The notes beneath the pieces are model-generated. The model was not told where the DNA came from, made no database searches, and saw only the letters and a program-made list of their open reading frames with translations. A DNA stretch of 64,000 nucleotides from an uncultured Collinsella sp. (GTDB lineage Bacteria; Actinomycetota; Coriobacteriia; Coriobacteriales; Coriobacteriaceae). Below, in pieces: positions 38,501-52,524 of this stretch (positions are counted from its first letter, which is position 1; every line of letters starts with the position of its first letter). The position numbers and the translations under genes were made by a program. The stretch spans positions 12,558 through 76,557 of the forward strand of contig UQOJ01000003.1 in NCBI GenBank assembly GCA_900542635.1, written 5' to 3'.

Positions 38501-39040
38501 ATGAAGGTTATTCTTCTCGATGAGATCAAGGGCAAGGGCGGCGAGGGTGACGTCGTAGAGGTCGCTCAGGGTTACGCTGAGAACTTCCTGTTCCCCAAGA
38601 AGCTCGCTGTTGCCGCCACCAAGGGCAACCTCAAGCAGCTTGACGAGCGTCGCAACAACATCGCCAAGCGCGAGGCCGTCCGTCTGGCTACCGCCAACGA
38701 GACCAAGGCTGCCTTCGAGGGCAAGACGGTCACCGTTGACGTCAAGGTCGGCGACGAGGGCATCCTCTTTGGCTCCGTTACCGCCGCTATGATCGCTGAC
38801 GCCATCAAGGCTCAGCTCGGTATGGACATCGACCGCAAGCGCGTCGAGCTCGGTAAGCCCATCAAGGTTGCCGGTGCCCACACCGTTGCCATCTCGCTGT
38901 ACCGCGAGATCAAGGCCGAGGTTGTCGTTCTCGTCGGCGTTACCGCCGAGGAGCTCGCTGCCGAGGCTGAGGTCGAGGAGGCCGCTGAGGTCGCCGAGGC
39001 CGAGACCGCCGAGGTCGAGACTGAGGCTGCTGCCGAGTAG
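38501..39040 (+). CDS. rplI: 50S ribosomal protein L9 with acidic C-terminal tail
   Basis: 179 residues, about 30 longer than usual. MKVILLDEIKGKGGEGDVVEVAQGYAENFLFPKKLA is the N-terminal rRNA-binding domain, followed by the long connecting helix and the C-terminal domain. The extra length is a Glu/Ala/Val repeat tail (from about residue 148). Last gene of the operon. Confidence 0.95.
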   Translation: MKVILLDEIKGKGGEGDVVEVAQGYAENFLFPKKLAVAATKGNLKQLDERRNNIAKREAVRLATANETKAAFEGKTVTVDVKVGDEGILFGSVTAAMIADAIKAQLGMDIDRKRVELGKPIKVAGAHTVAISLYREIKAEVVVLVGVTAEELAAEAEVEEAAEVAEAETAEVETEAAAE

Positions 39041-39072
39041 CATTTGCTGCAACGCAACAATCTTGTTCTAAG

Positions 39073-39110
39073 AAGGGCGCTCTGGGAAACCAGGGCGCCC
39101 TTTTGTTTTT
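39073..39110 (+). terminator. Terminator of the rpsF-rplI operon
   Basis: 12-bp stem AGGGCGCTCTGG with one G-T pair, loop GAAA, followed by TTTTGTTTTTT. Confidence 0.9.
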
Positions 39111-39264
39111 TGCGCTGAGTGGGTGTCATGGTGAACGTTGCGTCGAAGTCCTATATACAGGACCGTTCATCCGTTTGGTTCGGTGATGATTGGCGGCGCG
39201 CGGCGCGTTTTGGGACCGTGGCTGATACTATGGATGCTCGCAAGCGATATGAATGAGGATGCTC

Positions 39265-40656
39265 ATGGCATATGACGATAGGGAGACCGGGCTGACGGTT
39301 GAGGACCGCGGCTCAAAGTTGGGTCTTCCCCAAAACCAAGATGCAGAGGCCAATGTACTGGCCGCTATGCTGCTATCGCCCGAGGTGGTCGAAGAGGCCC
39401 AGGTCGAGCTGCAGCCCGATGACTTCTACCGGCCCATTCATAAGACCATCTATACCGCGATGGTCGATATGTACAACAGCCGCATTCCCATCGACTCCAT
39501 CTCGCTGATCGATTACCTGCGAAGCATCAACAAGCTCGATGCCGTGGGCGGCGAGGCGTACATTTTGGAGCTGATGGGTCAGACCCTGTCGCTCGTCAAC
39601 TGGCAGCACCATGCCGCCATCGTTCGCCGCGATTCGATGCTGCGCGAGCTGATCGGCGCCACTAACGAGATCAACGCGCTGGCATATAACGCCCCCACCG
39701 ACACCAAAGAGGTTGTCGAGCTGGCCGAGAGCAAGCTGCTCAAGGTCACGGCACGCGAGGTCAAGTCGAGCTACAAGACGCTGACCGAGTTTATGGTCGA
39801 GGCCTATAACGAGGCCGAGGAAGTGTGCCAGGCCGGTGGCCAGGCTGCGGGCGTGCCCACAGGCTTCCCGTCGCTCGACCGCATGCTCATGGGTTTTCGC
39901 GAGGGCCAGCTCATCATTATCGGCGCCCGTCCTGCTGTAGGTAAGACGTCGTTCGCCCTGAATCTGGCGCTCAACGCCGCCGCTGCTGGCTATACCGTCG
40001 GCTTCTTCTCGCTGGAGATGTCGGGCAAGGAAATTGCCCAGCGTCTGATTTGCGCCTATGCCATGATCTCGATCAGTGACTTCCGCATGGGCCGCATTAG
40101 CCCCGAGCAGTGGGCCAATATCAACGAGGCCACGCAGACCTTGTCCAAGCTCGATATTCTGATTGACGATACGCCCGGCACCACAGTGACCGAGATTCGC
40201 GCCAAGAGCCGCCGCATGCTCCATAACAAGGAGAAGGCAATCATCATCCTGGACTACCTGCAGCTGGTGAGTCCTCCGCCGGGACGCCGCTCCGAGAGCC
40301 GTACCGTCGAGGTCTCGGAGATGTCGCGTGGTCTGAAGATCATGGCCAAGGAGCTCAAGATCCCACTCATCGCGCTGTCGCAGCTCTCGCGTCAGGTTGA
40401 ATCCCGTACCGGCAAGCGCCCGCAGCTGTCCGACCTGCGTGAATCGGGCTCCATCGAGCAGGACGCCGACATCGTTATGTTCTTGGACCGCTCCGCCGAC
40501 GAGGCCGAAGCCTCTCGCGACGATCGACCCGACGAGGGCGTTACGCGTATCGTCGTGGCCAAGAACCGTTCGGGCCCGATCGGCGACGTCGACCTGATGT
40601 TCCTGCCGGCATCCACCAAGTTCTATGAGCTTGATGGGGCACATGCCGAGGAGTAG
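39265..40656 (+). CDS. dnaB: Replicative DNA helicase DnaB
   Basis: 463 residues from the ATG at 39265 (TGAGG six bases upstream); an in-frame ATG at 39253 is the alternative. N-terminal helical domain (NQDAEANVLAAMLLSPEVVEEA), then RecA-like domain with Walker A GARPAVGKTSFALN, Walker B IIILDYLQLV and the DnaB motif RESGSIEQDADIV. No intein is present. It unwinds DNA at the fork; the helicase-loading candidate is the DUF721 gene at 23486. Confidence 0.96.
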   Translation: MAYDDRETGLTVEDRGSKLGLPQNQDAEANVLAAMLLSPEVVEEAQVELQPDDFYRPIHKTIYTAMVDMYNSRIPIDSISLIDYLRSINKLDAVGGEAYILELMGQTLSLVNWQHHAAIVRRDSMLRELIGATNEINALAYNAPTDTKEVVELAESKLLKVTAREVKSSYKTLTEFMVEAYNEAEEVCQAGGQAAGVPTGFPSLDRMLMGFREGQLIIIGARPAVGKTSFALNLALNAAAAGYTVGFFSLEMSGKEIAQRLICAYAMISISDFRMGRISPEQWANINEATQTLSKLDILIDDTPGTTVTEIRAKSRRMLHNKEKAIIILDYLQLVSPPPGRRSESRTVEVSEMSRGLKIMAKELKIPLIALSQLSRQVESRTGKRPQLSDLRESGSIEQDADIVMFLDRSADEAEASRDDRPDEGVTRIVVAKNRSGPIGDVDLMFLPASTKFYELDGAHAEE

Positions 40657-40683
40657 GACAGGCGCCCGTTGCACGGGTATACT
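40655..40683 (+). promoter_or_regulatory. Candidate purA promoter
   Basis: -35 AGGACA, 17-bp spacer, -10 TATACT, overlapping the dnaB stop and 67 bp before purA. The -35 box matches the consensus at four of six bases. Confidence 0.35.
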
Positions 40684-40740
40684 GGGAATGTTTTGTGCTT
40701 CTGCGTGCCGGCGTGGCGCGTGGACAGTCCATGAATGTAA

Positions 40741-42036
<1,296 letters not shown>

Positions 42037-42058
42037 TCGGGACTATTTGGTTATTGCG

Positions 42059-42100
42059 ATATACCCCTTTGCAGCCCGGACGGGCGGCCGAGGGGTATAT
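42059..42100 (+). terminator. Hairpin after purA, probable terminator
   Basis: ATATACCCCT pairs perfectly with AGGGGTATAT; the loop has a GC-rich inner stem. TTTGC follows. Confidence 0.55.
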
Positions 42101-42154
42101 TTGCTTGCAAAGGGCTCGCGCGGAGCGGGCCATTCATCCATAGAGGAGGCACCC

Positions 42155-43459
42155 TTGAAGGCGGACACTCAAACCATCGACATCCTGTTGTTGGGCAGCG
42201 GCGGCCGTGAGCATGCTTTGGCAGCTAAGCTCGCAGCATCACCGCGCGCCGGCAAGCTCTACATTGCGCCGGGTAACGGCGGCACCGCGAGCTGCGGCGA
42301 GAACGTTGTTCTCGACGACTGCGATCCTGCGGCCGTGGCGGCGTTTGCGCAGAGCCACGGATGCGGACTCGTGGTAATTGGCCCCGAGGCTCCGCTCGTG
42401 GCGGGCGTGGCCGACGCCGTGCGCGCGGCGGGTATTCCCTGCTTTGGCCCGGGTGCCGAGGGCGCCCAGATGGAGGGCTCCAAGCTGTTCTCCAAGCAGC
42501 TCATGGAGCGTGCGGGCATTCCGACGGCAGCCTATGGTTCGTTTACCGACGAGGCTTCGGCTCTCGCCTACGTGCGCGAGCAGGGCGCCCCGCTGGTCGT
42601 CAAGGCCGACGGCCTTGCCGCGGGCAAGGGCGTTATCGTGGCGACCGAACTTGAGCAGGCCGAGGAAGCCGTGCGCGAGTGCTTTGGCGGCACCTTTGGC
42701 GATGCCGGCAACACCGTGGTTATCGAGGAGATGCTCGTTGGTCCCGAGTGCTCGCTGCTGGCCTTTACCGACGGCAAGACCGTGCGCCCCATGGCCACCT
42801 CGCAGGACCACAAGCGCGCGCTCGAGGGCGACAAGGGCCCCAACACCGGCGGCATGGGCGTCTACAGCCCGGTGCCCATCGTGACTGACGAGGAGCACGC
42901 CACCATGGTGAAGGTCATGGAGCAGACCGTGGCCGAGCTCGCTGCCGAGGGTATCGACTACCGCGGCTGCCTGTACGGCGGCTTTATGCTCACGCCTGCC
43001 GGCCCCAAGGTACTGGAGTTCAATGCCCGCTTTGGCGACCCCGAGACGCAGGTCGTGCTGCCGCGCCTTAAGAACGACCTGGTCGAGGTCATGCTCGCCT
43101 GCGCCAACTGCGAGCTCGATCAGATTGAACTCGACTGGCGCGACGAGTGGGCCGTGGCCGTTGTCCTGACGAGCGCGGGCTATCCCGGCAGCTACGAGAA
43201 GGGCAAGGTCATCACCGGTATCGCCGATGCCGAGGCCATGGAGAACGTGACCGTGTACCACGCGGGCACTGCCGTGGTGGACGGCCGGCTCGTGACCAAT
43301 GGTGGCCGCGTGCTTGCCGTGACCGCTCTGGGCGACACGTTCGAGAACGCTCGCAACCTTGCCTACGAGGCCTGCGAGAAGATTGTTTTTGAGGGCAAGA
43401 CCCTGCGCCACGACATCGGCCTGCGCGCGCTGCGCGGCCGCGACGCCTGGGATGCCTAA
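42155..43459 (+). CDS. purD: Phosphoribosylamine--glycine ligase
   Basis: 434 residues from a TTG at 42155, five bases after GAGGAGG; the longer upstream reading would cross the purA terminator. ATP-grasp enzyme: [32 protein letters not shown], and [17 protein letters not shown] at the metal site. It performs the second step of purine synthesis, supplying purN. Confidence 0.96.
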   Translation: MKADTQTIDILLLGSGGREHALAAKLAASPRAGKLYIAPGNGGTASCGENVVLDDCDPAAVAAFAQSHGCGLVVIGPEAPLVAGVADAVRAAGIPCFGPGAEGAQMEGSKLFSKQLMERAGIPTAAYGSFTDEASALAYVREQGAPLVVKADGLAAGKGVIVATELEQAEEAVRECFGGTFGDAGNTVVIEEMLVGPECSLLAFTDGKTVRPMATSQDHKRALEGDKGPNTGGMGVYSPVPIVTDEEHATMVKVMEQTVAELAAEGIDYRGCLYGGFMLTPAGPKVLEFNARFGDPETQVVLPRLKNDLVEVMLACANCELDQIELDWRDEWAVAVVLTSAGYPGSYEKGKVITGIADAEAMENVTVYHAGTAVVDGRLVTNGGRVLAVTALGDTFENARNLAYEACEKIVFEGKTLRHDIGLRALRGRDAWDA

Positions 43460-43480
43460 AATCCGAGAGGAATGAGACGG

Positions 43481-44176
43481 ATGGACGAGAAGAACGAAGA
43501 GCTCGTGGACGCGCAGATCGTCGAAGAGGACAGCCGCATGTATGGGCACGCCGAGGGCGAGCCTGGTGGCGAGGTCGCTGACGAGCCGGCGCTGGTGCTG
43601 GGCGACGACGACCCGCACGATACCGAGCTGCACGAGAAGATTCTTTCGGAGGAGTGCGCCTGGAAGGGCAAGATCCTCGACGTCCACCGTCTTGAGGTTG
43701 AGCTGCCCAACGGTCACCGCAGCGCCCGCGATATCGTTCGCCATCCGGGTGCGGCGGCCGTTGTAGCACTGACCGAGAGCGGCAAGATCATACTGGTGCG
43801 TCAGTACCGCACCGCCATCGACCGCGTGACGGTCGAGATTCCCGCCGGCAAGCTCGATCCAGGCGAGGACCCGCTCGATTGCGCCAAGCGCGAACTGCAT
43901 GAGGAGACGGGCTTTAGGGCTGGTCGTATTCGCTTTTTGACGTCGATTGTCACGTCCTGCGGTTTTTGCGATGAGATCATTCATATCTACCTGGCCACCA
44001 AGCTCGAGTTCGACGCGCCCAACCCCGATGATGACGAGTTTGTCAACGTGGACCTGGTGCCGCTGCACGAGCTGATCGACGCCGTGCTCGACGGCAAGAT
44101 CGAAGACGCCAAGACCGTCGTAGGCGCCTTGGCCTGCGATAGCATCGCGCACCGACTAGGCGGAGCGGAGCTTTAA
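43481..44176 (+). CDS. NUDIX hydrolase, ADP-ribose pyrophosphatase-like
   Basis: 231 residues from the ATG at 43481 (AGAGGAA eight bases upstream). An acidic ~65-residue N-terminal extension precedes the catalytic domain. The NUDIX box is intact: G-KLDPG-E, then REL and EET in GKLDPGEDPLDCAKRELHEE. Domain features (KGKILDVHRLEVELPNGHR, VRQYRTAI) match ADP-ribose or nucleoside-diphosphate-sugar pyrophosphatases. It begins 21 bp after purD and may be co-transcribed. Confidence 0.85.
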   Translation: MDEKNEELVDAQIVEEDSRMYGHAEGEPGGEVADEPALVLGDDDPHDTELHEKILSEECAWKGKILDVHRLEVELPNGHRSARDIVRHPGAAAVVALTESGKIILVRQYRTAIDRVTVEIPAGKLDPGEDPLDCAKRELHEETGFRAGRIRFLTSIVTSCGFCDEIIHIYLATKLEFDAPNPDDDEFVNVDLVPLHELIDAVLDGKIEDAKTVVGALACDSIAHRLGGAEL

Positions 44177-44215
44177 CGAGCGGGGATGATCCCGCAGGTT
44201 TGTGTAAGTCAGCGA

Positions 44216-44313
44216 AAGTGCTCCATTTGAGACAAGGTGGCCTAAAAGAGGAGGGAAGCGTATGGATATACGCGACCGACGATTGAAGGCCAGATTGTCC
44301 AAATGGAGCACTT
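44216..44313. repeat. Foldback element, loop family A, copy 2 (inverted)
   Basis: Left arm AAGTGCTCCATTTGAGACAA... and right arm ...TTGTCCAAATGGAGCACTT are complementary with one bulge and a three-base mismatch over 28 bp. On the minus strand the loop reads TCAATCGTCGGTCGCGTA, TATCCA, TACGCTTCCCTCCTCTTT, the same as at 26221-26262. Confidence 0.8.
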
Positions 44314-44360
44314 GCAGCGTCGAGACGAAACGCGGTTTGGTAAAACCGCGTAAGGTGATT

Positions 44361-46133
44361 ATGTTTAAGAGGTTTCTTTCGTATTACAAGCCCCAGATGG
44401 GGCTTTTTGTTGCTGATACTGTTTGCGCTCTGGTGCTTGCCGCCATTGACCTTGCGTTTCCCATCATTCTGCGCAATCTGACCGGTGGGCTGTTTACTCA
44501 GGGTCAGGCTGCTATTATGCAGGCGCTCGGTATGATCGCGGTGGGCTTGGTGCTGATGTATGCCATCCGCTGCGCCTGCCGCTACTTTGTGAGCTATTGG
44601 GGTCACGTGATGGGCGCGCGCATGGAGTCCAAGATGCGCGAGGACCTGTTCGACCAGTATGAGCGCTTTAGCTTTGCGTACTTCGACCGCAACAGCTCGG
44701 GCGACATGATGAGCCGCGTGGTCAACGACCTGTTCGATATCTGCGAGGCGGCGCACCACGTGCCCGAGTGGATCATCATCTGCGGCATCGAGATTATCGG
44801 CTCGTTTGTGATTCTCTTTACCATCGCCCCGGTGCTGGCGCTCGCCATGGCCGTGGTGACGGCGGCGTTTGCGGTCATCATGTTTTGGCAGAACATGCGC
44901 ATGCGCGAGGTCTTTAGCGACAACCGCAAAAAAATCAGCGGCATCAATGCGCAGCTGCAGGATTCGCTGGCGGGCATGCGCGTGGTCAAGAGCTTTGCCA
45001 ATGAGGAGACCGAACGCTTCAAGTTCCGCGCCTCCAACAATCGCTATCTTTCGTCCAAGGAGAACATGTATCACGCCATGGGCGTCTATACCGCGACGTA
45101 TGGCCTGCTCTCGGGTGTGCTCTATGTGATCGTGGTGCTGCTGGGCGGCTGGCTGGTCGCCCAGGGACAGCTGCAGGCGGTCGATATGGCGACCTTTGCA
45201 CTCTATATTTCGCTGTTCTGCACGCCGCTCGAGACACTCGTCAATTCGGCCGAAACGTATCAGAAGGCTATTGCCGGCTTTAAGCGTATGGACGAGGTGC
45301 TCTCGACCGCGCCGGATATCCAGGACAAGCCGGGCGCCACGGATCTGCAGGTGACTGCCGGAGCCGTGGAGTATCACGACGTGTGCTTTAACTACGAGGA
45401 TGTTGAGCTGGGCGAGGGCTATGCCGACGAGCGTCCCGTTATCGACCATATGGACCTGTCCATCAAGCCCGGGCAGACCATCGCTTTGGTTGGCCCTTCG
45501 GGCGGCGGCAAGTCCACGACCTGTTCGCTGCTGCCGCGCTTTTATGACGTGGCTACCGGATCCATTAGCATCGACGGTCAGGACGTGCGCGATGTGACGC
45601 AGCAGAGCCTGCGCCGTGCCATCGGCCTGGTGCAGCAGGATGTCTACCTGTTTGACGGTACGATTGGCGAGAACATCGCCTACGGCAAGCCGGGTGCTAC
45701 GGCAGAAGAGATCTCCGAGGCGGCCCGTCGCGCCAATATCGATACCTTTATCGAATCGCTTCCGCAGGGCTACGACACCGTGGTGGGCGAGCGCGGCAGC
45801 CGTCTTTCGGGCGGACAAAAGCAGCGTGTTGCCATCGCGCGCGTGTTTCTCAAGAACCCCAAGATCCTGATCTTGGACGAGGCGACGAGTGCTTTGGATA
45901 ACGAGAGCGAGGAGGCGGTCCAGGAGTCGCTCGAAGAGCTGGCACGCGGCCGTACCACAATCATCATCGCCCACCGTCTTTCGACCATTAAGCATGCTGA
46001 CGAGATTGCGACCGTTGAGCATGGTCGCGTTGTGGAACGTGGCACGCATGAACAGCTTCTCGCCCGTGGCGGCACCTATGCCCGTTACTATCGAATGCAG
46101 TTCGAAGGTGCGCGTGCGCACGAGCTCGACTGA
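44361..46133 (+). CDS. ABC transporter, fused permease and ATPase (exporter type)
   Basis: 590 residues from the ATG at 44361 (AAGGTGATT upstream). Six membrane helices in residues ~15-310, then a nucleotide-binding domain: Walker A GPSGGGKST, Q-loop, signature LSGGQKQR, Walker B ILILDEATSALD. This is a half-transporter of the MsbA/LmrA type acting as a homodimer unless paired with another half; no second half is adjacent. Substrate unknown. The foldback element lies in its leader. Confidence 0.92.
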   Translation: MFKRFLSYYKPQMGLFVADTVCALVLAAIDLAFPIILRNLTGGLFTQGQAAIMQALGMIAVGLVLMYAIRCACRYFVSYWGHVMGARMESKMREDLFDQYERFSFAYFDRNSSGDMMSRVVNDLFDICEAAHHVPEWIIICGIEIIGSFVILFTIAPVLALAMAVVTAAFAVIMFWQNMRMREVFSDNRKKISGINAQLQDSLAGMRVVKSFANEETERFKFRASNNRYLSSKENMYHAMGVYTATYGLLSGVLYVIVVLLGGWLVAQGQLQAVDMATFALYISLFCTPLETLVNSAETYQKAIAGFKRMDEVLSTAPDIQDKPGATDLQVTAGAVEYHDVCFNYEDVELGEGYADERPVIDHMDLSIKPGQTIALVGPSGGGKSTTCSLLPRFYDVATGSISIDGQDVRDVTQQSLRRAIGLVQQDVYLFDGTIGENIAYGKPGATAEEISEAARRANIDTFIESLPQGYDTVVGERGSRLSGGQKQRVAIARVFLKNPKILILDEATSALDNESEEAVQESLEELARGRTTIIIAHRLSTIKHADEIATVEHGRVVERGTHEQLLARGGTYARYYRMQFEGARAHELD

Positions 46134-46152
46134 TTGATATGACAGGAAGTTT

Positions 46153-47118
46153 ATGGCTGACAAGAACCCTTTGACTCCGGAAGAAGTGACGGAGTTATTC
46201 TCCGAAATCGATGCATCCGGTGTCTTGGATCCCACGCTTGCCAAAAAGCGAACCGAGCGCATGCGTGAGAAGGAGGCTGCGGCCAAGCGCGGTGACAAAG
46301 CTGCGCTAGCGCAGCTGCGCAGCGAGGATCGCGCGAGCCAGGCAAAACATATCGACCCGCTGTCCGAGGACGATCCTTCGGGTTCGCAGGTGAGTCATAC
46401 CATTACGAAGACCGCGATGGCCGTGGTCATTGGTATTTTGGTGCTGATCGTGGGCATGCAGATTGGCTACGGCGTGATGCGTCGTCTGAACACCGCCAAC
46501 CTGTCCGAGAGCGTTTCGGTCGATACCGTTTCGACGGCGCTGAAGGGCGGCCTTGAGTGGGGCAACGGCTTTACTCAGTTCCCGCTCGACTTTACCGTCG
46601 ATGAAGCCGATGAGCGTACGGGCACGGTCGAGGTGACGGTGCTGGACACATCGTCTGCCAACGAGCTCGAACTGCTGTCCAACGGGCAGATTCAGGCCGC
46701 GGCGCTTGCGACCAACGCGCTGCTCAACGATAAGATTGACCGCGTGGTGTATAACGTTCACGCCTATATCGACGAGGATAGCAACATTCAGCACGATTCC
46801 TTCTTTGGCATGTTTCCCGCCCAGGGCCACCAGAGCGCCATCCTGACGTTCGTGTGGACCAAGAGCTCATCCAACGCCACGAATATCGACTGGAAGATGC
46901 GCATCGTGAGTATGGATGACACCATCGCCGAGCGCATTCAAAAACAGGTGAACTCGGTGTCGTCGTTGATTGAGGACCCGGTGGTGAGCCAGACCAAGAT
47001 TGACGAGGAAAAGGACGAACGTGACCTGGAACATCGTCTTCATGGCCGCGAGATTTTCCGCGGCGGCAAGCCCGATCGCTCACCGTCCGATCTGCTGGAA
47101 CAGGACAGGAAAAAGTAA
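46153..47118 (+). CDS. Membrane-anchored protein, unknown function
   Basis: 321 residues, 19 bp after the ABC transporter gene and probably co-transcribed. The first 88 residues are charged and helical, followed by one membrane helix (~89-110) and a ~200-residue domain with mixed strands and helices (GTVEVTVLDTSSANELELL, IDRVVYNVHAYIDEDSNIQHD). The Lys/Arg/Asp-rich tail suggests disorder. Single-pass topology is clear; which side the domain faces is less so. Family not recognised. Confidence 0.65.
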   Translation: MADKNPLTPEEVTELFSEIDASGVLDPTLAKKRTERMREKEAAAKRGDKAALAQLRSEDRASQAKHIDPLSEDDPSGSQVSHTITKTAMAVVIGILVLIVGMQIGYGVMRRLNTANLSESVSVDTVSTALKGGLEWGNGFTQFPLDFTVDEADERTGTVEVTVLDTSSANELELLSNGQIQAAALATNALLNDKIDRVVYNVHAYIDEDSNIQHDSFFGMFPAQGHQSAILTFVWTKSSSNATNIDWKMRIVSMDDTIAERIQKQVNSVSSLIEDPVVSQTKIDEEKDERDLEHRLHGREIFRGGKPDRSPSDLLEQDRKK

Positions 47119-47124
47119 GAGGCC

Positions 47125-47165
47125 ATCATCCCGCGTGAGCCACAAGCCCCGCGGGATGATTTTTC
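47125..47165 (+). terminator. Intrinsic terminator before carA
   Basis: 11-bp stem ATCATCCCGCG/CGCGGGATGAT followed by TTTTCT. Confidence 0.85.
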
Positions 47166-47290
47166 TGGGACGGGGATTAAATAATCAATATGCATAGAAA
47201 GTCATAATTATCATTTCGTAAACATTTCGATGAAATTAACGCCATGAGGCATGCTTGCGGTTACAATACCGCGAGGCCTAACTACACACC

Positions 47291-47319
47291 TTTAAGCCGG
47301 TCCTGTGAGACCGGGAAGG
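47291..47319 (+). promoter_or_regulatory. PyrR-binding RNA element in the carA leader
   Basis: TTTAAGCCGGTCCTGTGAGA continues into CCGGGAAGG. It has the PyrR anti-terminator/operator features: a GGTC stem, the TCCTGTGAGA loop and a pairing ACCGG strand. It overlaps or abuts the GAAGGAG ribosome-binding site, and no terminator hairpin separates it from the start codon. That fits translational repression by PyrR with UMP, as seen in other actinobacteria. No pyrR gene lies in the window. Confidence 0.75.
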
Positions 47320-47325
47320 AGAATT

Positions 47326-48765
47326 ATGGCGAACAACCATACCGCGGGCACTGCCGCCCGCACCTTCGCGCCCAGCGAGCTTTGCCAGCGTATGCTGGCC
47401 AAAACCAGCAAGGGCGCCTGCGGTCCCTGCATCCTGTATCTTGAGGATGGGACCATTTTTTATGGACGTGCATGCGGCGCCGAGGGCACCGCGACCGGCG
47501 AAGTCTGCTTCAACACCTCGCTCGAGGGCTACTTTGAGGTCATGACCGACCCGAGTTATGCCGGCCAAATCGTAACCATGACCTATCCGCAGATCGGCAA
47601 CTACGGTATCGACGAGACCGACGTCCAGTCGGCCTTCCCCGGCGACGCCGTGCGCCCTGCGAGCGCTCCGGCCATGCGCGGCATGATCGTTCGCGACATG
47701 TGCGCCACGCCTTCTAACTGGCGCTCGGCCGTCAGCGTGCCGGAGTACCTGCGCGCTCGCGGCATCGTCGCTATCGAGGGTGTCGACACCCGCGCTCTGG
47801 TGCGCCATCTGCGCGACAATGGTTCCAAGATGGGCATTATCTCGACCGAGATCTTCGACGTCGACGAGCTTGCCGAGCGTCTGGCCGCAGCGCCCACGCT
47901 GGTAGGCGAGAACCTGGTGAAGACCGTAAGTTGCCCCGCGCCTCACGAGTTTGTGGCCGCCGACCTGCCTGCCACGCATGACTTTGCACTTGCGGTTGCC
48001 GCTCCTGCCCGTCACAAAGTGGTCGCCTACGACTGCGGTGTGAAGCGCGGCATTCTGGAGGGTCTGGTCCGCGCCGGCTGCGACCTTACTGTCGTGCCGT
48101 GGGATACGCCTGCCCAGCAGGTGCTCGACATGAATCCCGATGGCGTCTTTTTGTCCAACGGCCCCGGCGACCCCGATGCCGTGGTGGAGACCTACGAGCA
48201 GGTGCAGCAGCTGATCGGCAAGGTGCCGGTCTTTGGCATTTGTCTTGGTCACCAGATGATTAGCCTGGCCTGCGGCGCCCAGATGGAAAAGCTTAAGTTC
48301 GGTCACCGCGGTGGCAACCAGCCGGTCATGAACCTGGTAAGCCGTCGCGTGGAGATCACCGCGCAAAACCATGGCTTTGGCCTGCTGTTCCCCAGCTTGG
48401 GCAAGCTTGTCCCCGAGCTTTCCGGCGGCGAGACCGAGCATGCGGCCGATGGAGATCTGCGCGTCTGGGTGCGCCGCGGAATCGCGCCGGTCGTGATGAA
48501 CGAGCGCTTTGGCCGCATTCGCCTAACACATGTGAACCTCAACGACGGCACCGCCGAGGGTATCCAGCTGCTCGACGCCCCGTGCTTCTCGGTCCAGTAC
48601 CACCCCGAGGCTTCGCCTGGCCCCACCGATGCCCACTATCTCTTTACCGCCTTTACGCGACTCATGGACGGCGAGGAGAACTACCTGGACATCGACACCG
48701 CGAAGGACCGCCTCGCCGGCTGGAATTTTGCCGAGACCGCCGCGACCGAGACCGAGGAGAACTAA
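47326..48765 (+). CDS. carA: Carbamoyl-phosphate synthase small subunit, enlarged
   Basis: 479 residues, about 100 more than usual, from the ATG at 47326. The glutamine amidotransferase domain has C306 in GICLGHQ and the His-Glu partners in QYHPEASPG. The extra length comes from ~33 N-terminal residues, a ~36-residue insert after [11 protein letters not shown], and a C-terminal tail. It transfers ammonia to CarB, encoded immediately downstream. A PyrR-type element controls it. Confidence 0.93.
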   Translation: MANNHTAGTAARTFAPSELCQRMLAKTSKGACGPCILYLEDGTIFYGRACGAEGTATGEVCFNTSLEGYFEVMTDPSYAGQIVTMTYPQIGNYGIDETDVQSAFPGDAVRPASAPAMRGMIVRDMCATPSNWRSAVSVPEYLRARGIVAIEGVDTRALVRHLRDNGSKMGIISTEIFDVDELAERLAAAPTLVGENLVKTVSCPAPHEFVAADLPATHDFALAVAAPARHKVVAYDCGVKRGILEGLVRAGCDLTVVPWDTPAQQVLDMNPDGVFLSNGPGDPDAVVETYEQVQQLIGKVPVFGICLGHQMISLACGAQMEKLKFGHRGGNQPVMNLVSRRVEITAQNHGFGLLFPSLGKLVPELSGGETEHAADGDLRVWVRRGIAPVVMNERFGRIRLTHVNLNDGTAEGIQLLDAPCFSVQYHPEASPGPTDAHYLFTAFTRLMDGEENYLDIDTAKDRLAGWNFAETAATETEEN

Positions 48766-48766
48766 C

Positions 48767-52081
<3,315 letters not shown>

Positions 52082-52092
52082 TTGACCTGGCC

Positions 52093-52183
52093 GGCCGGGG
52101 CGGGAGGGGCCGAGATTTCCCCCTTTCGCTCCGGCTGCAAGCAGAGTCGCTCAGGAGGAAACTCGGCTCCTCCCGCCCCGGCC
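52093..52183. repeat. Foldback element, loop family B, copy 1
   Basis: 22-bp arms (GGCCGGGGCGGGAGGGGCCGAG, 52093-52114, with 52162-52183) are complementary except for one G-T pair. On the minus strand the loop contains GAGCGACTCTGC and CCGGAGCGAA. It begins 12 bp after the carB stop. Confidence 0.8.
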
Positions 52184-52253
52184 TGCGGTGACTTGGCTGC
52201 ACCGTGTGCTGCCGAAGGGGCTTTGCGCGATGACTAGGGCTGAATAAAAAGTG

Positions 52254-52295
52254 AGTGTGGGATCCGCCGTTCGTTCGAACGGCGGATCCCACACT
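52254..52295. repeat. Perfect 20-bp palindromic repeat
   Basis: AGTGTGGGATCCGCCGTTCG is repeated as its exact complement with only two bases between. GGCTGAAT (52238-52245) and ATTCAGCC (52300-52307) extend the symmetry. No T tract follows. Confidence 0.85.
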
Positions 52296-52339
52296 AATAA
52301 TTCAGCCAACGTACGTCATAGCAACCCCCGGTAGGTCGA

Positions 52340-52431
52340 GGGTGCCCCGCGGCGGTCTGGTGTTTTCATCTGAACGACTTTGCGAAGCAACCGGAGTGAA
52401 GATGAAAACACCAGACCGCCGCGGGGCACCC
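52340..52431. repeat. Foldback element, loop family B, copy 2
   Basis: The 32-bp arms (52340-52371, 52400-52431; starting GGGTGCCCCGCGGCGGTCTG) are perfectly complementary. The 28-base loop contains GAACGACTTTGC and CCGGAGTGA, homologous to the loop at 52115-52161 read inverted, although the arms of the two copies are unrelated. Confidence 0.85.
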
Positions 52432-52524
52432 GCAGACCGCAGAGACGGGAGCAGCTATACTACTCTCAGTAGTTAAGGGTCGCGGATCCGCCGCGTCACC
52501 GCTCTCAACAGGAGGTCTTTGTTT

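Noticed and set aside
52432..52524. Purine riboswitch upstream of purE
   Set aside because: The conserved loop sequences and three-way junction of the purine aptamer were not found here, nor before purF or purM.
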